Assembly (NCBI RefSeq): GCF_000702945.1
Contig: NZ_JNLE01000003.1
Coordinates: 3,829,501 to 3,893,500, forward strand
Length of the DNA: 64,000 nucleotides
Direction: 5' to 3'
DNA from: Clostridium sp. KNHs205
GTDB taxonomy: Bacteria; Bacillota; Clostridia; Lachnospirales; Lachnospiraceae
Shown: piece after piece, positions 28,020-35,724 of the stretch
How the letters are laid out: each line of letters opens with the position of its first letter
How positions within the stretch are numbered: the first letter of the stretch is position 1
Position numbers and translations under genes: made by a program
The notes under the pieces: model-generated
Seen by the model: only the letters and a program-made list of their open reading frames with translations
Databases searched by the model: none
Told to the model about the DNA's origin: nothing

Positions 28020-28619
28020 TTATCTGTCCTGCGGGTCAGCATATACATTACTTCCTTTAAGCACTGTTACTGCAGTCTTTATAACGATAATAAAGTCACT
28101 TTTTAATGTGATATTTTCAACATAAGCAACATCCATTCTAAATTGCTTCTCTCTATCCGCTTTTGCCCGGTATTTCATATCTATGGAGCAAAATAAGCCA
28201 GGAAGTACAGAAAACCGCTTATCATAAGAATAACCTTCTATTTTAAATTCTGCTTCTTCTTCCAGAATGGGTCTGGGGCCAACTATTGCCATATCTCCTT
28301 TTAAGATATTAAAAAGTTGAGGAAGTTCATCTAAACTGGTTTTTCTAAGTATTCTACCGATAGGTGTTATCCTGGAATCTCCCTGGTATGCTCTTGTATC
28401 AGGATTTTCATGATTTTCTTTCATTGTTCTGAATTTATATATTTTAAACGGTTTTTTATCTTTACCAAGCCTGGATTGGGTAAAGATAACTTTTCCTCCA
28501 TCTTCTAACTTAATACTGACTGCTATTATGAGAAGTAAAGGCCAGAATAGGATTAAAAGTACTGCACTTACTGACTTCTCAAGCTTTTGTTTCATATATC
28601 TTTCATAGATGCCTGTCAT
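28020..28619 (-). CDS. Initiating sugar-phosphate transferase (WcaJ/WbaP C-terminal type)
   Basis: A 199-residue membrane-anchored phosphoglycosyl transferase. One hydrophobic helix (about 17-35, LLILFWPLLLIIAVSIKL) leads into FTQSRLGKDKKPFKIYKFRT, then RKTSLDELPQLFNILKGDM and AIVGPRP. The enzyme transfers a sugar phosphate from a UDP-sugar to undecaprenyl phosphate, starting each repeat unit. It is the short, single-helix form. GGGAGG lies about 13 bases before the ATG. Confidence 0.93.
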   Translation of the reverse strand: MTGIYERYMKQKLEKSVSAVLLILFWPLLLIIAVSIKLEDGGKVIFTQSRLGKDKKPFKIYKFRTMKENHENPDTRAYQGDSRITPIGRILRKTSLDELPQLFNILKGDMAIVGPRPILEEEAEFKIEGYSYDKRFSVLPGLFCSIDMKYRAKADREKQFRMDVAYVENITLKSDFIIVIKTAVTVLKGSNVYADPQDR

Positions 28620-28698
28620 AACAACCAGAATTACCTCCCGTCTGCTGCTTACTGCCTCTTTATGCTTTTAAGTCATTTCTTCAAACGGTTTATACTCT

Positions 28699-29379
28699 TT
28701 AAAATATTCTTCGAAAAGCACCTTCAAAGGCTTCTGCCAGTAGTAGTCCTGCCTGGCTGCCACGATATGCTGCTAAACCTTTTATTGCTTCTTCACTGCG
28801 AGGGTGGGGGTAAGGACGCATAACCCCTTCATATTGGGATAGTGCTTTAATTTTTGTATCGATACCCTCTTCTTTTACCTCCACAAAAACATTGGGAGTA
28901 AAGGGAGGAAGTGTTGGATTTAGATTCCATTCTGTTGAAGAAGGAATCTCCATATAAAGCAGTTCTTTTAATGGTTTTATGTTTTCTTTTCTCTGAAACA
29001 ATCTTACTGCCGCCTGGCAGGCAATTGAGGTATAATAATGGTCATTATTCATATCAGCCGGATGATGAGTAAACACCATATCAGCCTGTGTTACTGTCAA
29101 GATTTCTTCAATGAATTTTACAAGTTTAAGATGAGGAACCGTGTTAAATTCTATGTTGGGAAACTTGCCAAGATAGACCTTATGAACTCCAAGAATACGG
29201 CAGCAACTTACGATATCCTTATAAAGTTTCTGTATCCCGGGACGATTTTTTCTCGCTCCGGCTTCACCGCATAGTATGCAGACTTCTGCTTTGTTTCCCT
29301 CTGCAGTAATTTTATGAATGAAAGCACCTGCTCCCAGCACTTCATCGTCAGGATGTGCAACAACAAATAAATAGTTCAT
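28699..29379 (-). CDS. PIG-L family deacetylase
   Basis: A 226-residue Zn hydrolase. The N-terminus NYLFVVAHPDDEVLGAG carries the catalytic H-P-D-D-E, and FTHHPADMNNDHY near residue 105 gives the second metal and base residues. The family removes acetyl from GlcNAc-type sugars in glycolipids, mycothiol and capsules. An in-frame ATG exists 45 bases upstream at 29424; I prefer 29379 because the family usually starts just before this block, but the ribosome binding site is poor for both. In this locus it could create a free amine on a HexNAc residue. Confidence 0.88.
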   Translation of the reverse strand: MNYLFVVAHPDDEVLGAGAFIHKITAEGNKAEVCILCGEAGARKNRPGIQKLYKDIVSCCRILGVHKVYLGKFPNIEFNTVPHLKLVKFIEEILTVTQADMVFTHHPADMNNDHYYTSIACQAAVRLFQRKENIKPLKELLYMEIPSSTEWNLNPTLPPFTPNVFVEVKEEGIDTKIKALSQYEGVMRPYPHPRSEEAIKGLAAYRGSQAGLLLAEAFEGAFRRIF

Positions 29380-29446
29380 ACCTGTCTGGCCTCTGCTTTG
29401 GCTGCTTATTCCTATTAATTGCATAACTTAAACTGTATTACTTCCA

Positions 29447-30562
29447 TTATCCATTGATTGTCTCAGGATCTTTAAAGGTTGGTACAATGGTCTTTAAGGT
29501 TTCTCTGATTATTTCTGCTGAATCTGACTCTATTGCTTCCTTTAACTGCTTCATGGAATTTAATATACAGGGCAGCCCTATTTCTTCTTGTTTTTCAATA
29601 AATATCTTATGATTAACCGTTGCAATGAGTTCATCTCTATTTGTCAAAATCTCTTCGTACAACTTTTCTCCTGGTCTTAAACCGGTTTCAACTATCTCGA
29701 TATCACTGTAAGGAATATAACCGTTAAGCTTTATCAGATCCTCCGCTAACTTTAAAATACTGATTGGATTTCCCATATCCAGTATATAAATTTCAGAGCT
29801 TCTGGCCATTTCTCCTGCTTTTAGTACCAGGGATGCAGCCTCTTCTACTGTCATAAAATAACGTGTAACCTTTTTATCAGTTACGGTAACCGGACCTCCT
29901 CTGGCTATCTGTGTCTGAAACAGAGGAATGACGGAACCGTTTGAACCTAGAACATTACCGAATCTTACCGCTGCAAATCTGGTCTCTTTACAAAATTTCA
30001 TACTCTGAAGTATCATTTCACAGAATCTTTTACTGGCTCCCATGATATTTGTGGGATTAACTGCTTTATCCGTAGATATCAATACAAATTTCTCTGTTTT
30101 ATATGTTCTTGCGGCCATCACAACATTGTAGGTTCCAAAAATATTGTTTTTGATTGCCTCTGCCGGGCAATCTTCCATTAATGGAACGTGTTTATGGGCG
30201 GCTGCATGGAATACCAGTTGAGGATGATATTTATTGAAGATATGATCAATAGCAGCAATATCCTGAACGGAAGCTATCTCCACCTTCAGGTCCAGATTTT
30301 TTATCATACTGCTTAATTCCTGCTGCAGTTCATATGTTGTATTCTCGTAATTATCTAATATGATAAGTTGTTTCGGTTTGCTCTTAGCAGCTTGCCGGCA
30401 GACTTCCGAGCCTATGGTTCCGCCACCGCCTGTTACAAGAATCACCTTATCCTTTAGATAATTCTCATCTTTCTCTTCTGCAAAGTAAACCGGTTTTCGT
30501 CCCAGTAATTCACTTGTAATGGAGAACGGTTTATTACCTGCTCCTGCCACATAACCCTTCAA
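29447..30562 (-). CDS. UDP-HexNAc 4,6-dehydratase, soluble CapD/FlaA1-like
   Basis: A 371-residue SDR: VTGGGGTIGSEVCRQ binds NAD(P), VFHAAAHKHVPLMEDCPAEA follows, then STDKAVNPTNIMGASKR. These match CapD/WbpM/FlaA1 dehydratases that make UDP-4-keto-6-deoxy-HexNAc, but the N-terminal membrane domain of CapD/WbpM is absent. I choose a TTG start (30560-30562) because AAGGGGGTG lies six bases upstream; earlier in-frame starts have no site. The SDR at 31205-32077 could reduce its product. Confidence 0.88.
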   Translation of the reverse strand: MKGYVAGAGNKPFSITSELLGRKPVYFAEEKDENYLKDKVILVTGGGGTIGSEVCRQAAKSKPKQLIILDNYENTTYELQQELSSMIKNLDLKVEIASVQDIAAIDHIFNKYHPQLVFHAAAHKHVPLMEDCPAEAIKNNIFGTYNVVMAARTYKTEKFVLISTDKAVNPTNIMGASKRFCEMILQSMKFCKETRFAAVRFGNVLGSNGSVIPLFQTQIARGGPVTVTDKKVTRYFMTVEEAASLVLKAGEMARSSEIYILDMGNPISILKLAEDLIKLNGYIPYSDIEIVETGLRPGEKLYEEILTNRDELIATVNHKIFIEKQEEIGLPCILNSMKQLKEAIESDSAEIIRETLKTIVPTFKDPETING

Positions 30563-30757
30563 CCGGATCACCCCCTTTACCCTTACTAGTATTAATATAT
30601 TCCTTATGAATCTCATTGTGACAAAATGAGGCATGCTGATGCATTAAAATCTGTCGATTTAAGTAACATTTGGATTTTAAGCGCATAAGATATTAGGAAA
30701 CTACATGGTAGCTTTTTTACCCAATGAATCAAAGTTTAGAGAGGAGCTGGAATTTAA

Positions 30758-31090
30758 ATGCCATTTATAGGTTTGGATATTTTTACGATGTTTTTAATCA
30801 TTATTGTACCCGGTATTTTTGCCGACAGAATCTTCCGACTAATCGCTTTCTGTCATAAAACCAGCAGCATTTACACATCCCTGATTTTTAGTTTAATTAT
30901 CTATTGGATAAATATTTTCGGACTGTTTGTTTTCAAGGACATTACGAATTTCTCAATTTTAAATGCATCCTTTGACTGCTTGCAGTTTACAAGAAGATAT
31001 ATCCTTCTCGCCCTTATAGTGGGTGCTATCCTGGGTGTTATCGCTGGTTTTGCCGGATGGCTGCTTTGCAGACTTCGCAGAGATACCTAA
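30758..31090 (+). CDS. Small membrane protein of unknown function
   Basis: A 110-residue protein I do not recognise. It has three hydrophobic segments (about 8-30, 40-60 and 82-105) and a basic C-terminus (CRLRRDT). GAGGAGC lies upstream of the ATG and an excellent terminator follows directly, so it is probably a real gene. It is the only plus-strand gene inside the polysaccharide sugar genes, wedged between two minus-strand operon segments. Confidence 0.7.
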   Translation: MPFIGLDIFTMFLIIIVPGIFADRIFRLIAFCHKTSSIYTSLIFSLIIYWINIFGLFVFKDITNFSILNASFDCLQFTRRYILLALIVGAILGVIAGFAGWLLCRLRRDT

Positions 31091-31092
31091 AT

Positions 31093-31124
31093 AAAAAAAC
31101 AGGTCCTCATGGGCCTGTTTTTTT
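31093..31124. terminator. Bidirectional intrinsic terminator
   Basis: Arms AAAAAAACAGG (31093-31103) and CCTGTTTTTTT (31114-31124) with further pairing inside, giving a 14-bp stem with one T-G wobble and loop TCAT. T runs on both strands let it end the small plus-strand gene and the minus-strand SDR at 31205-32077. It implies a separate promoter for the genes from 30562 leftward. Confidence 0.9.
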
Positions 31125-31204
31125 ATTCAATAACATGTTACAGAATTTACAGTTGCTTGTAACTAAATCTTTAAAGCACTCTCTGATTTGACAGATCTTC
31201 AGAG

Positions 31205-32077
31205 TTATATCTTCGAAGAATTTTCTTTTTCTACCATTTCTTTAATTGATTCCTCATATCCTCTAATACAGTAATCAAAGTTTTCATAATCTGATAAATC
31301 TCTTTCGTAGCAGTCATCACCAAAAATTTTTTTGATAAAGCCTACCTTGGGTATTAAAAAGGTAATAATCGGATTAAAGACTTTTATGGGGTGGATTTTC
31401 CTCCCATTGTAGGACGCAATGGTCTGAAGCATTTTCCAGGTTGAAATATAATCTTTATTTTGAGGATGGTATATTCCTCTGTCATTTTTATCAATGATAA
31501 TTCGAATCAGTTCACATAAATTTATTATGTCAACCATACTGCGCCGATTAGGATAGCACGGAAAAATAAAAAGGTATTTTGCGGCTTTCAGCAGGATTCG
31601 TATATTTCCTTTACAGCCATAGCCATATACAACCGGCGGTCTTATAATTGCTATACTAAAATTACTATCCTCTAAAGCTAATATAGCGGTTTCTCCTTCC
31701 CGTTTACTCTTGCCATAGAGGCTGTCAGGCTTAATGGAGGTATTTCTGTTAACTGTTTTTCCGGTATCTCCGTAAACATTCATACTGCTGATGTAAATAT
31801 ACTGGCTAACTCCGTTTGCTTTAGCTTTCTTTGCTGATTCCAGTACCTGATCTCTGTTTACCTGATAGTATATACTTCTGTTTTTTCTTTCTTCTTTCCT
31901 ATGAGCGATACCAGAAGCATTGATAATAGTTTTATACTCGGACAGGTCTAGTGTTCGCCATTCTTCATTTCTGGCGGAGACACTTGTTACAGCATATGCA
32001 TTTCTTCGCAGCCATTCAGCCAGGGAACTGCCTATAAAACCGTATTTACCGATAATCAGAACCTTATCCCCTGCCAT
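31205..32077 (-). CDS. NAD-dependent epimerase/reductase (SDR), nucleotide-sugar
   Basis: A 290-residue extended SDR: VLIIGKYGFIGSSLAEWL (nucleotide binding), TIINASGIAHRKEER, YISSMNVYG, and YGKSKREGE with Tyr-x-x-x-Lys. The layout resembles WbpV/WreQ-type 4-keto reductases that make 6-deoxy-HexNAc sugars. The ATG at 32075-32077 follows the dehydrogenase stop after one base, with TTTGGAG upstream, so the two are coupled. A dehydratase that could supply its substrate (29447-30562) lies beyond a terminator. The exact product is unknown. Confidence 0.82.
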   Translation of the reverse strand: MAGDKVLIIGKYGFIGSSLAEWLRRNAYAVTSVSARNEEWRTLDLSEYKTIINASGIAHRKEERKNRSIYYQVNRDQVLESAKKAKANGVSQYIYISSMNVYGDTGKTVNRNTSIKPDSLYGKSKREGETAILALEDSNFSIAIIRPPVVYGYGCKGNIRILLKAAKYLFIFPCYPNRRSMVDIINLCELIRIIIDKNDRGIYHPQNKDYISTWKMLQTIASYNGRKIHPIKVFNPIITFLIPKVGFIKKIFGDDCYERDLSDYENFDYCIRGYEESIKEMVEKENSSKI

Positions 32078-32078
32078 T

Positions 32079-33398
32079 TTATAGTCTCCAAAATTGGTAG
32101 CCTTCAGAGCTCCATTTATTTTTATCAAGTATTCCTTTTACATCTATAATCACCTTTTCCTCTGCACTTCCGGCTGTATACATGTCTTTAATTTCATTTT
32201 CCGTTAATCTTAAATATTCGTCATGTGCTACAGCAAATACCAGGCAATCCGCTTCCTTGATATCCTGCCTGTCGATAAGCTCGATATTATAATGGCGTTT
32301 GGTTTCAGCCTTGTCTGCCAGGGGATCGGTAATTATGGGATCTAAGCCATATTCCCTAAGTTTATCTATTATATCCAATACTTTCGTATTTCTGATATCC
32401 GGACAGTTTTCCTTGAAGGTAATACCTAAAATTACAACTTTACTGTTCTTAACCGGTTTATTTGTCAGTATCAGTTTCTTTATAATATTATCTGCTACAA
32501 ATTCACCCATACCGTCATTTATCTTTCTGCCGGACAGAATAATCTGTGAATGATAGCCTAAACGTTCAGCTTCATATATAAAATAATAAGGATCCACACC
32601 GATACAATGCCCTCCTACAAGCCCCGGATAAAAGCTAAGAGCGTTCCATTTGGTACTCATTGCTTCAATCACTTCCTTTGTATCTATCTGCATACGGTCA
32701 AACACCATTGCCAGTTCGTTCATAAACGCTATATTAATATCTCTCTGGCTGTTCTCAACCACCTTAGCGGCTTCTGCAACCTTAATGCTGCTTACTCTTA
32801 CAACACCCGCTTCAATAATTTCTTCATAAACTGCTGCGACCTCCTGTAAGGTTTCCTCATCCATACCAGATACAATCTTTCTGATATTCTCAAGACGGTG
32901 AACCTTATCTCCGGGATTAATTCGTTCTGGTGAATATCCCACTTTAAAATCTTTGCCGCAGATCATTCCGGAAGCTCTGTTCAATATAGGTACACACACC
33001 TCTTCCGTTACGCCTGGGTAAACAGTGGATTCATATACAATAATAGAACCCTTTTTTAAATTCCTGCCGACTATTTCACTGGCTGCTTCAACAGGTGCAA
33101 GATCCGGTGTCTTGTGAATATTAACTGGTGTAGGTACAGCAATAATATGAAATTTTGCCTCCTTAAGTTTTTCTTCATCATATGTGAATTCTATGTTAGC
33201 TTCCTGAATGGCTTTATTCCCTACTTCTTTGGTTGGATCTATTCCATTTCTATATTTATTAATAACCTCAGCACTAATGTCAAAACCGATAACATTATAT
33301 GTTTTTGAGAAAGCCAGGGCCAGGGGCATACCTACATACCCCAATCCTATGACGGCCAGACTTTCTTTTCTTTCGGATAAATCTTCAGCCAAACTCAT
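32079..33398 (-). CDS. UDP-N-acetylhexosamine 6-dehydrogenase (TviB/WbpO-like)
   Basis: A 439-residue nucleotide-sugar dehydrogenase. VIGLGYVGMPLALAF binds NAD, ESTVYPGVTEEVC and SPERINPGD identify the UDP-HexNAc branch, AAKVVENSQRDINIAFMNEL is the middle domain, and GGHCIGVDPYY near residue 270 holds the catalytic Cys. It oxidises C6 of UDP-GlcNAc or UDP-GalNAc to the uronic acid, giving the polymer a negative charge. GTGAGGT precedes the ATG, and its own promoter lies at 33424-33452. Confidence 0.88.
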   Translation of the reverse strand: MSLAEDLSERKESLAVIGLGYVGMPLALAFSKTYNVIGFDISAEVINKYRNGIDPTKEVGNKAIQEANIEFTYDEEKLKEAKFHIIAVPTPVNIHKTPDLAPVEAASEIVGRNLKKGSIIVYESTVYPGVTEEVCVPILNRASGMICGKDFKVGYSPERINPGDKVHRLENIRKIVSGMDEETLQEVAAVYEEIIEAGVVRVSSIKVAEAAKVVENSQRDINIAFMNELAMVFDRMQIDTKEVIEAMSTKWNALSFYPGLVGGHCIGVDPYYFIYEAERLGYHSQIILSGRKINDGMGEFVADNIIKKLILTNKPVKNSKVVILGITFKENCPDIRNTKVLDIIDKLREYGLDPIITDPLADKAETKRHYNIELIDRQDIKEADCLVFAVAHDEYLRLTENEIKDMYTAGSAEEKVIIDVKGILDKNKWSSEGYQFWRL

Positions 33399-33423
33399 AA
33401 CCTATACCTCACTATCCATAATT

Positions 33424-33452
33424 TATTTAAAAAGGGTTCTTCCCTATTTCAA
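33424..33452 (-). promoter_or_regulatory. Promoter of the sugar-dehydrogenase operon
   Basis: Minus strand TTGAAA (33447-33452), 17 bases, TAAATA (33424-33429). The spacer holds a short inverted repeat AGGG/CCCT. This would drive the dehydrogenase-SDR pair up to the terminator at 31093-31124. Confidence 0.5.
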
Positions 33453-33487
33453 TAGTATGACAAAACCAGCTTTTTGCCACAAAAAGA

Positions 33488-33547
33488 AACTGCCGCAAGC
33501 TCTTTGTCATAGATAGATATTATCATAGACAACTTCTTGCGGCAGTT
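33488..33547 (-). terminator. Long hairpin terminator after the yneA-like gene
   Basis: Arms AACTGCCGCAAG (33488-33499) and CTTGCGGCAGTT (33536-33547), with an inner TTGTC/GACAA stem over a TATGATAAT-type core. On the minus strand the outer stem is followed by TCTTTTTGTGG. It insulates the SOS gene from the downstream sugar genes. Confidence 0.8.
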
Positions 33548-33599
33548 CTTATAGTGGTGTATTTTGAAGGAACAAGACGGTTCATGGGTTTTAATAAAC

Positions 33600-33962
33600 C
33601 TATTCCCCTTGTGCATAGTATGGTATTACAAGATACTTACCTTCGTGAATGGTGTCTGAGGTAAGACCGTTTGTCTTCTTTATCTCTTTGATATATTCAT
33701 TCATATTATCGTAATCATCTGTTATGTATTGACTTGCGATACTCCATAAAGTATCACCTTTCTCTATCTGAATACTGGTTATATGTTTAGTTGAGCTCTG
33801 CAGCTTCTCTGCATTTACATTTGTCGATAACAAAAGAAGTGATATTACCAATATAACAGCTATACAGAATCCAGACAATACAAGGTAATTCCTCTTAGAC
33901 TTAATGTGATTATAAAGCAATAAAAACGGGCTGTTTAATAAGGATAATGACATCTGGTTCAT
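33600..33962 (-). CDS. YneA-like SOS cell-division suppressor (LysM)
   Basis: A 120-residue protein with one transmembrane helix (about 24-46) and a C-terminal LysM domain (KGDTLWSIASQY...YLVIPYY, about 65-116). This is the architecture of Bacillus YneA, which blocks division during the SOS response. It is divergent from lexA, as yneA is in Bacillus, and its promoter has LexA boxes in the spacer and after the start point. AGGAGG lies seven bases before the ATG. Confidence 0.88.
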   Translation of the reverse strand: MNQMSLSLLNSPFLLLYNHIKSKRNYLVLSGFCIAVILVISLLLLSTNVNAEKLQSSTKHITSIQIEKGDTLWSIASQYITDDYDNMNEYIKEIKKTNGLTSDTIHEGKYLVIPYYAQGE

Positions 33963-34057
33963 AATATGATCCTCCTGTTATACTTATCTTATTGATAAAG
34001 AAAGTGCAGCTATTTCGTTTCTTACGGGCTTGTCTTATATTACACCGAACAATAAAA

Positions 34058-34084
34058 CGAACATATGTTGCGAACATTTGTTTT
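34058..34084. promoter_or_regulatory. Two abutting LexA (SOS) boxes
   Basis: CGAACATATGTTGC (34058-34071) and CGAACATTTGTTTT (34071-34084) both fit the Gram-positive SOS box pattern CGAACrnryGTTyG with a few mismatches. They lie just downstream of the predicted yneA transcript start (near 34087), where bound LexA would block elongation or open-complex formation. Confidence 0.8.
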
Positions 34085-34093
34085 GTTATCCTG

Positions 34094-34122
34094 ATTATAA
34101 TACCCAAACATTTGTTTGTCAA
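34094..34122 (-). promoter_or_regulatory. Consensus sigma-A promoter of the yneA-like gene
   Basis: Minus strand TTGACA (34117-34122), 17 bases, TATAAT (34094-34099). A LexA box fills most of the spacer, so the promoter should be silent until LexA is cleaved and then strong. Confidence 0.85.
34105..34118. promoter_or_regulatory. LexA box inside the yneA promoter
   Basis: CAAACATTTGTTTG is a perfect palindrome matching the SOS consensus except for A in place of the outer G. It lies between the -35 and -10 of the yneA-like gene. Confidence 0.75.
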
Positions 34123-34161
34123 CGATATTTTTTTAATTTTCTAGCAATTTTTACAAAGAAG

Positions 34162-34175
34162 CGAACATAAGTTTT
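34162..34175. promoter_or_regulatory. LexA box at the lexA promoter
   Basis: CGAACATAAGTTTT overlaps the -35 hexamer of the lexA promoter, as expected for autorepression. Confidence 0.75.
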
Positions 34176-34202
34176 GCATTTCCAGAAAAATCGTGTTATA
34201 AT
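34174..34202 (+). promoter_or_regulatory. lexA promoter
   Basis: TTGCAT (34174-34179), 17 bases, TATAAT (34197-34202), about 75 bases before the lexA start. The -35 overlaps an SOS box. Confidence 0.8.
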
Positions 34203-34276
34203 GATGACAATGAAAGTAAAAGAATTTTTCATACAAATAGAATATTAGAATGCAAGCTATTAATGGAGGAAATATA

Positions 34277-34891
34277 ATGAGTTATGGTAAAATCAGTCCT
34301 AAACAAAGAGAGATTCTGGAATATCTAAAAAGCCAGACTTTATCTAAGGGTTATCCGCCTGCCGTTAGGGAGATATGTGAAGCAGTTAAGTTAAAATCCA
34401 CTTCCTCCGTTCATTCCCATCTTGAAACATTGGAGAAGAATGGCTACATAAGACGAGATCCGTCAAAACCAAGGGCCATAGAAATAACTGATGACACTTT
34501 TAATCTGGCGAAAAGAGAGATGGTCAGCGTACCGATCGTAGGAACAATTACAGCCGGACAGCCTATACTTGCTGTTGAGAATATTGAAGGATATTTCCCT
34601 ATACCAACAGAATATATGCCTAACGAAGAAACCTTTATGCTTAAAGTGAAAGGCGAGAGCATGATAAATGCCGGAATTTTCGACGGTGACCAGATTCTTG
34701 TCCAGAAGCAGTCTCACGCAGTGAACGGAGACTTCGTAGTAGCTTTAATTGAAGACTCCGTTACTGTAAAGACCTTCTATAAAGAAAAGGATTATTATCG
34801 CCTTCAGCCAGAAAATGATACCATGGAACCTATTATTCTGAAGGAATTAGAGATTCTGGGTAAAGTTATTGGTCTGTTCCGCATGTTTTAA
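34277..34891 (+). CDS. lexA: LexA repressor
   Basis: A 204-residue SOS repressor. The N-terminal winged helix spans about 1-65 (KQREILEYL, then STSSVHSHLETLEKNG). The self-cleavage bond is Ala93-Gly94 in ITAGQPI, and the catalytic dyad is Ser128 (KGESMINAG) and Lys165 (SVTVKTFY). Length matches the family. The ATG at 34277 has GGAGG seven bases upstream; the ATG at 34250 has none. It is divergent from the yneA-like gene across four SOS boxes, and its stop codon overlaps that of the convergent phosphatase gene by three bases. Confidence 0.97.
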   Translation: MSYGKISPKQREILEYLKSQTLSKGYPPAVREICEAVKLKSTSSVHSHLETLEKNGYIRRDPSKPRAIEITDDTFNLAKREMVSVPIVGTITAGQPILAVENIEGYFPIPTEYMPNEETFMLKVKGESMINAGIFDGDQILVQKQSHAVNGDFVVALIEDSVTVKTFYKEKDYYRLQPENDTMEPIILKELEILGKVIGLFRMF

Positions 34892-35637
34892 ACCTTTATT
34901 GGCTCAATCACTGTTATGGATTCAAGAACCTTTGGTGTCTCCAGGATAGTTTTTGGCTCAATTACTTTCTTAGCATTAATCATTAATTTATCCCAGGTAT
35001 TTTCACCTAATTTATGAAAGATAATTTTCTGGGCCTCCTTAATATTAGGAGGCCTGTAGGATAAATTATGGCAGTCACTTCCCAACAAATCTACATATTC
35101 CTCTTCTATTAGTTTTAATGCTCTCCTCCTGGTACCAGAATCTGATAAGGCCGAAACATTTAACTGTAGAAGGCATCCTTTTTGTTTCAGTACTTTTAAA
35201 AGCTTCTTGCTTCTCATAAGTGGCCTGTAACGGTCTATATGAGCAATTATGGGATTAATATTATAGTATCCGATTATTTCATCAAGGTCATTCATGTACT
35301 CCATATTCCATACCTTCATATCAGGGAATTCCAACAGAAGATAGTTTGTATTCTCTATACATAAGGGTTTTAAATCCGTGTAGTGGAATAGATACCTATG
35401 CAGATAGGTCTCACTTCCAGCTATTAAATGTATCTTACTGTGATTTACTGCCTCCATAGCTTTTGAACGGTTTAGCAGAAAATTCTCCATGGTTCCTTCC
35501 ATGGGATAAAAATGCGGTGTGCAGACAGCTTGCGTAACCTGCTGCCTATGCAGATATTCCGTCAGCATTATGGCTTCTTCCTGGGTAGTGGCTCCGTCAT
35601 CTATACCAGGCAGTATGTGTGTGTGCATATCAATCAT
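34888..35637 (-). CDS. PHP-family protein-tyrosine phosphatase (CpsB/YwqE type)
   Basis: A 249-residue PHP phosphatase. Metal motifs are DMHTHILPGIDDGA at the N-terminus, CTPHFYP, IAGSE, LEFP, HIDRY near 138 and GSDCH near 193. These manganese-dependent enzymes dephosphorylate the tyrosine cluster of the partner BY-kinase and so tune polymer length. GGAGG lies five bases before the ATG at 35635-35637. It follows the kinase by 87 bases. The C-terminal 25 residues are a repetitive Ile/Val/Pro/Glu tail of unknown use. Confidence 0.92.
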   Translation of the reverse strand: MIDMHTHILPGIDDGATTQEEAIMLTEYLHRQQVTQAVCTPHFYPMEGTMENFLLNRSKAMEAVNHSKIHLIAGSETYLHRYLFHYTDLKPLCIENTNYLLLEFPDMKVWNMEYMNDLDEIIGYYNINPIIAHIDRYRPLMRSKKLLKVLKQKGCLLQLNVSALSDSGTRRRALKLIEEEYVDLLGSDCHNLSYRPPNIKEAQKIIFHKLGENTWDKLMINAKKVIEPKTILETPKVLESITVIEPIKV

Positions 35638-35724
35638 TATTACCTCCATTCCTGCGTATAATATTACGCAATTGTTAATTAATCCGAGGATTCATAATCG
35701 CTTGTCACTTCTACTGCCTATCTC

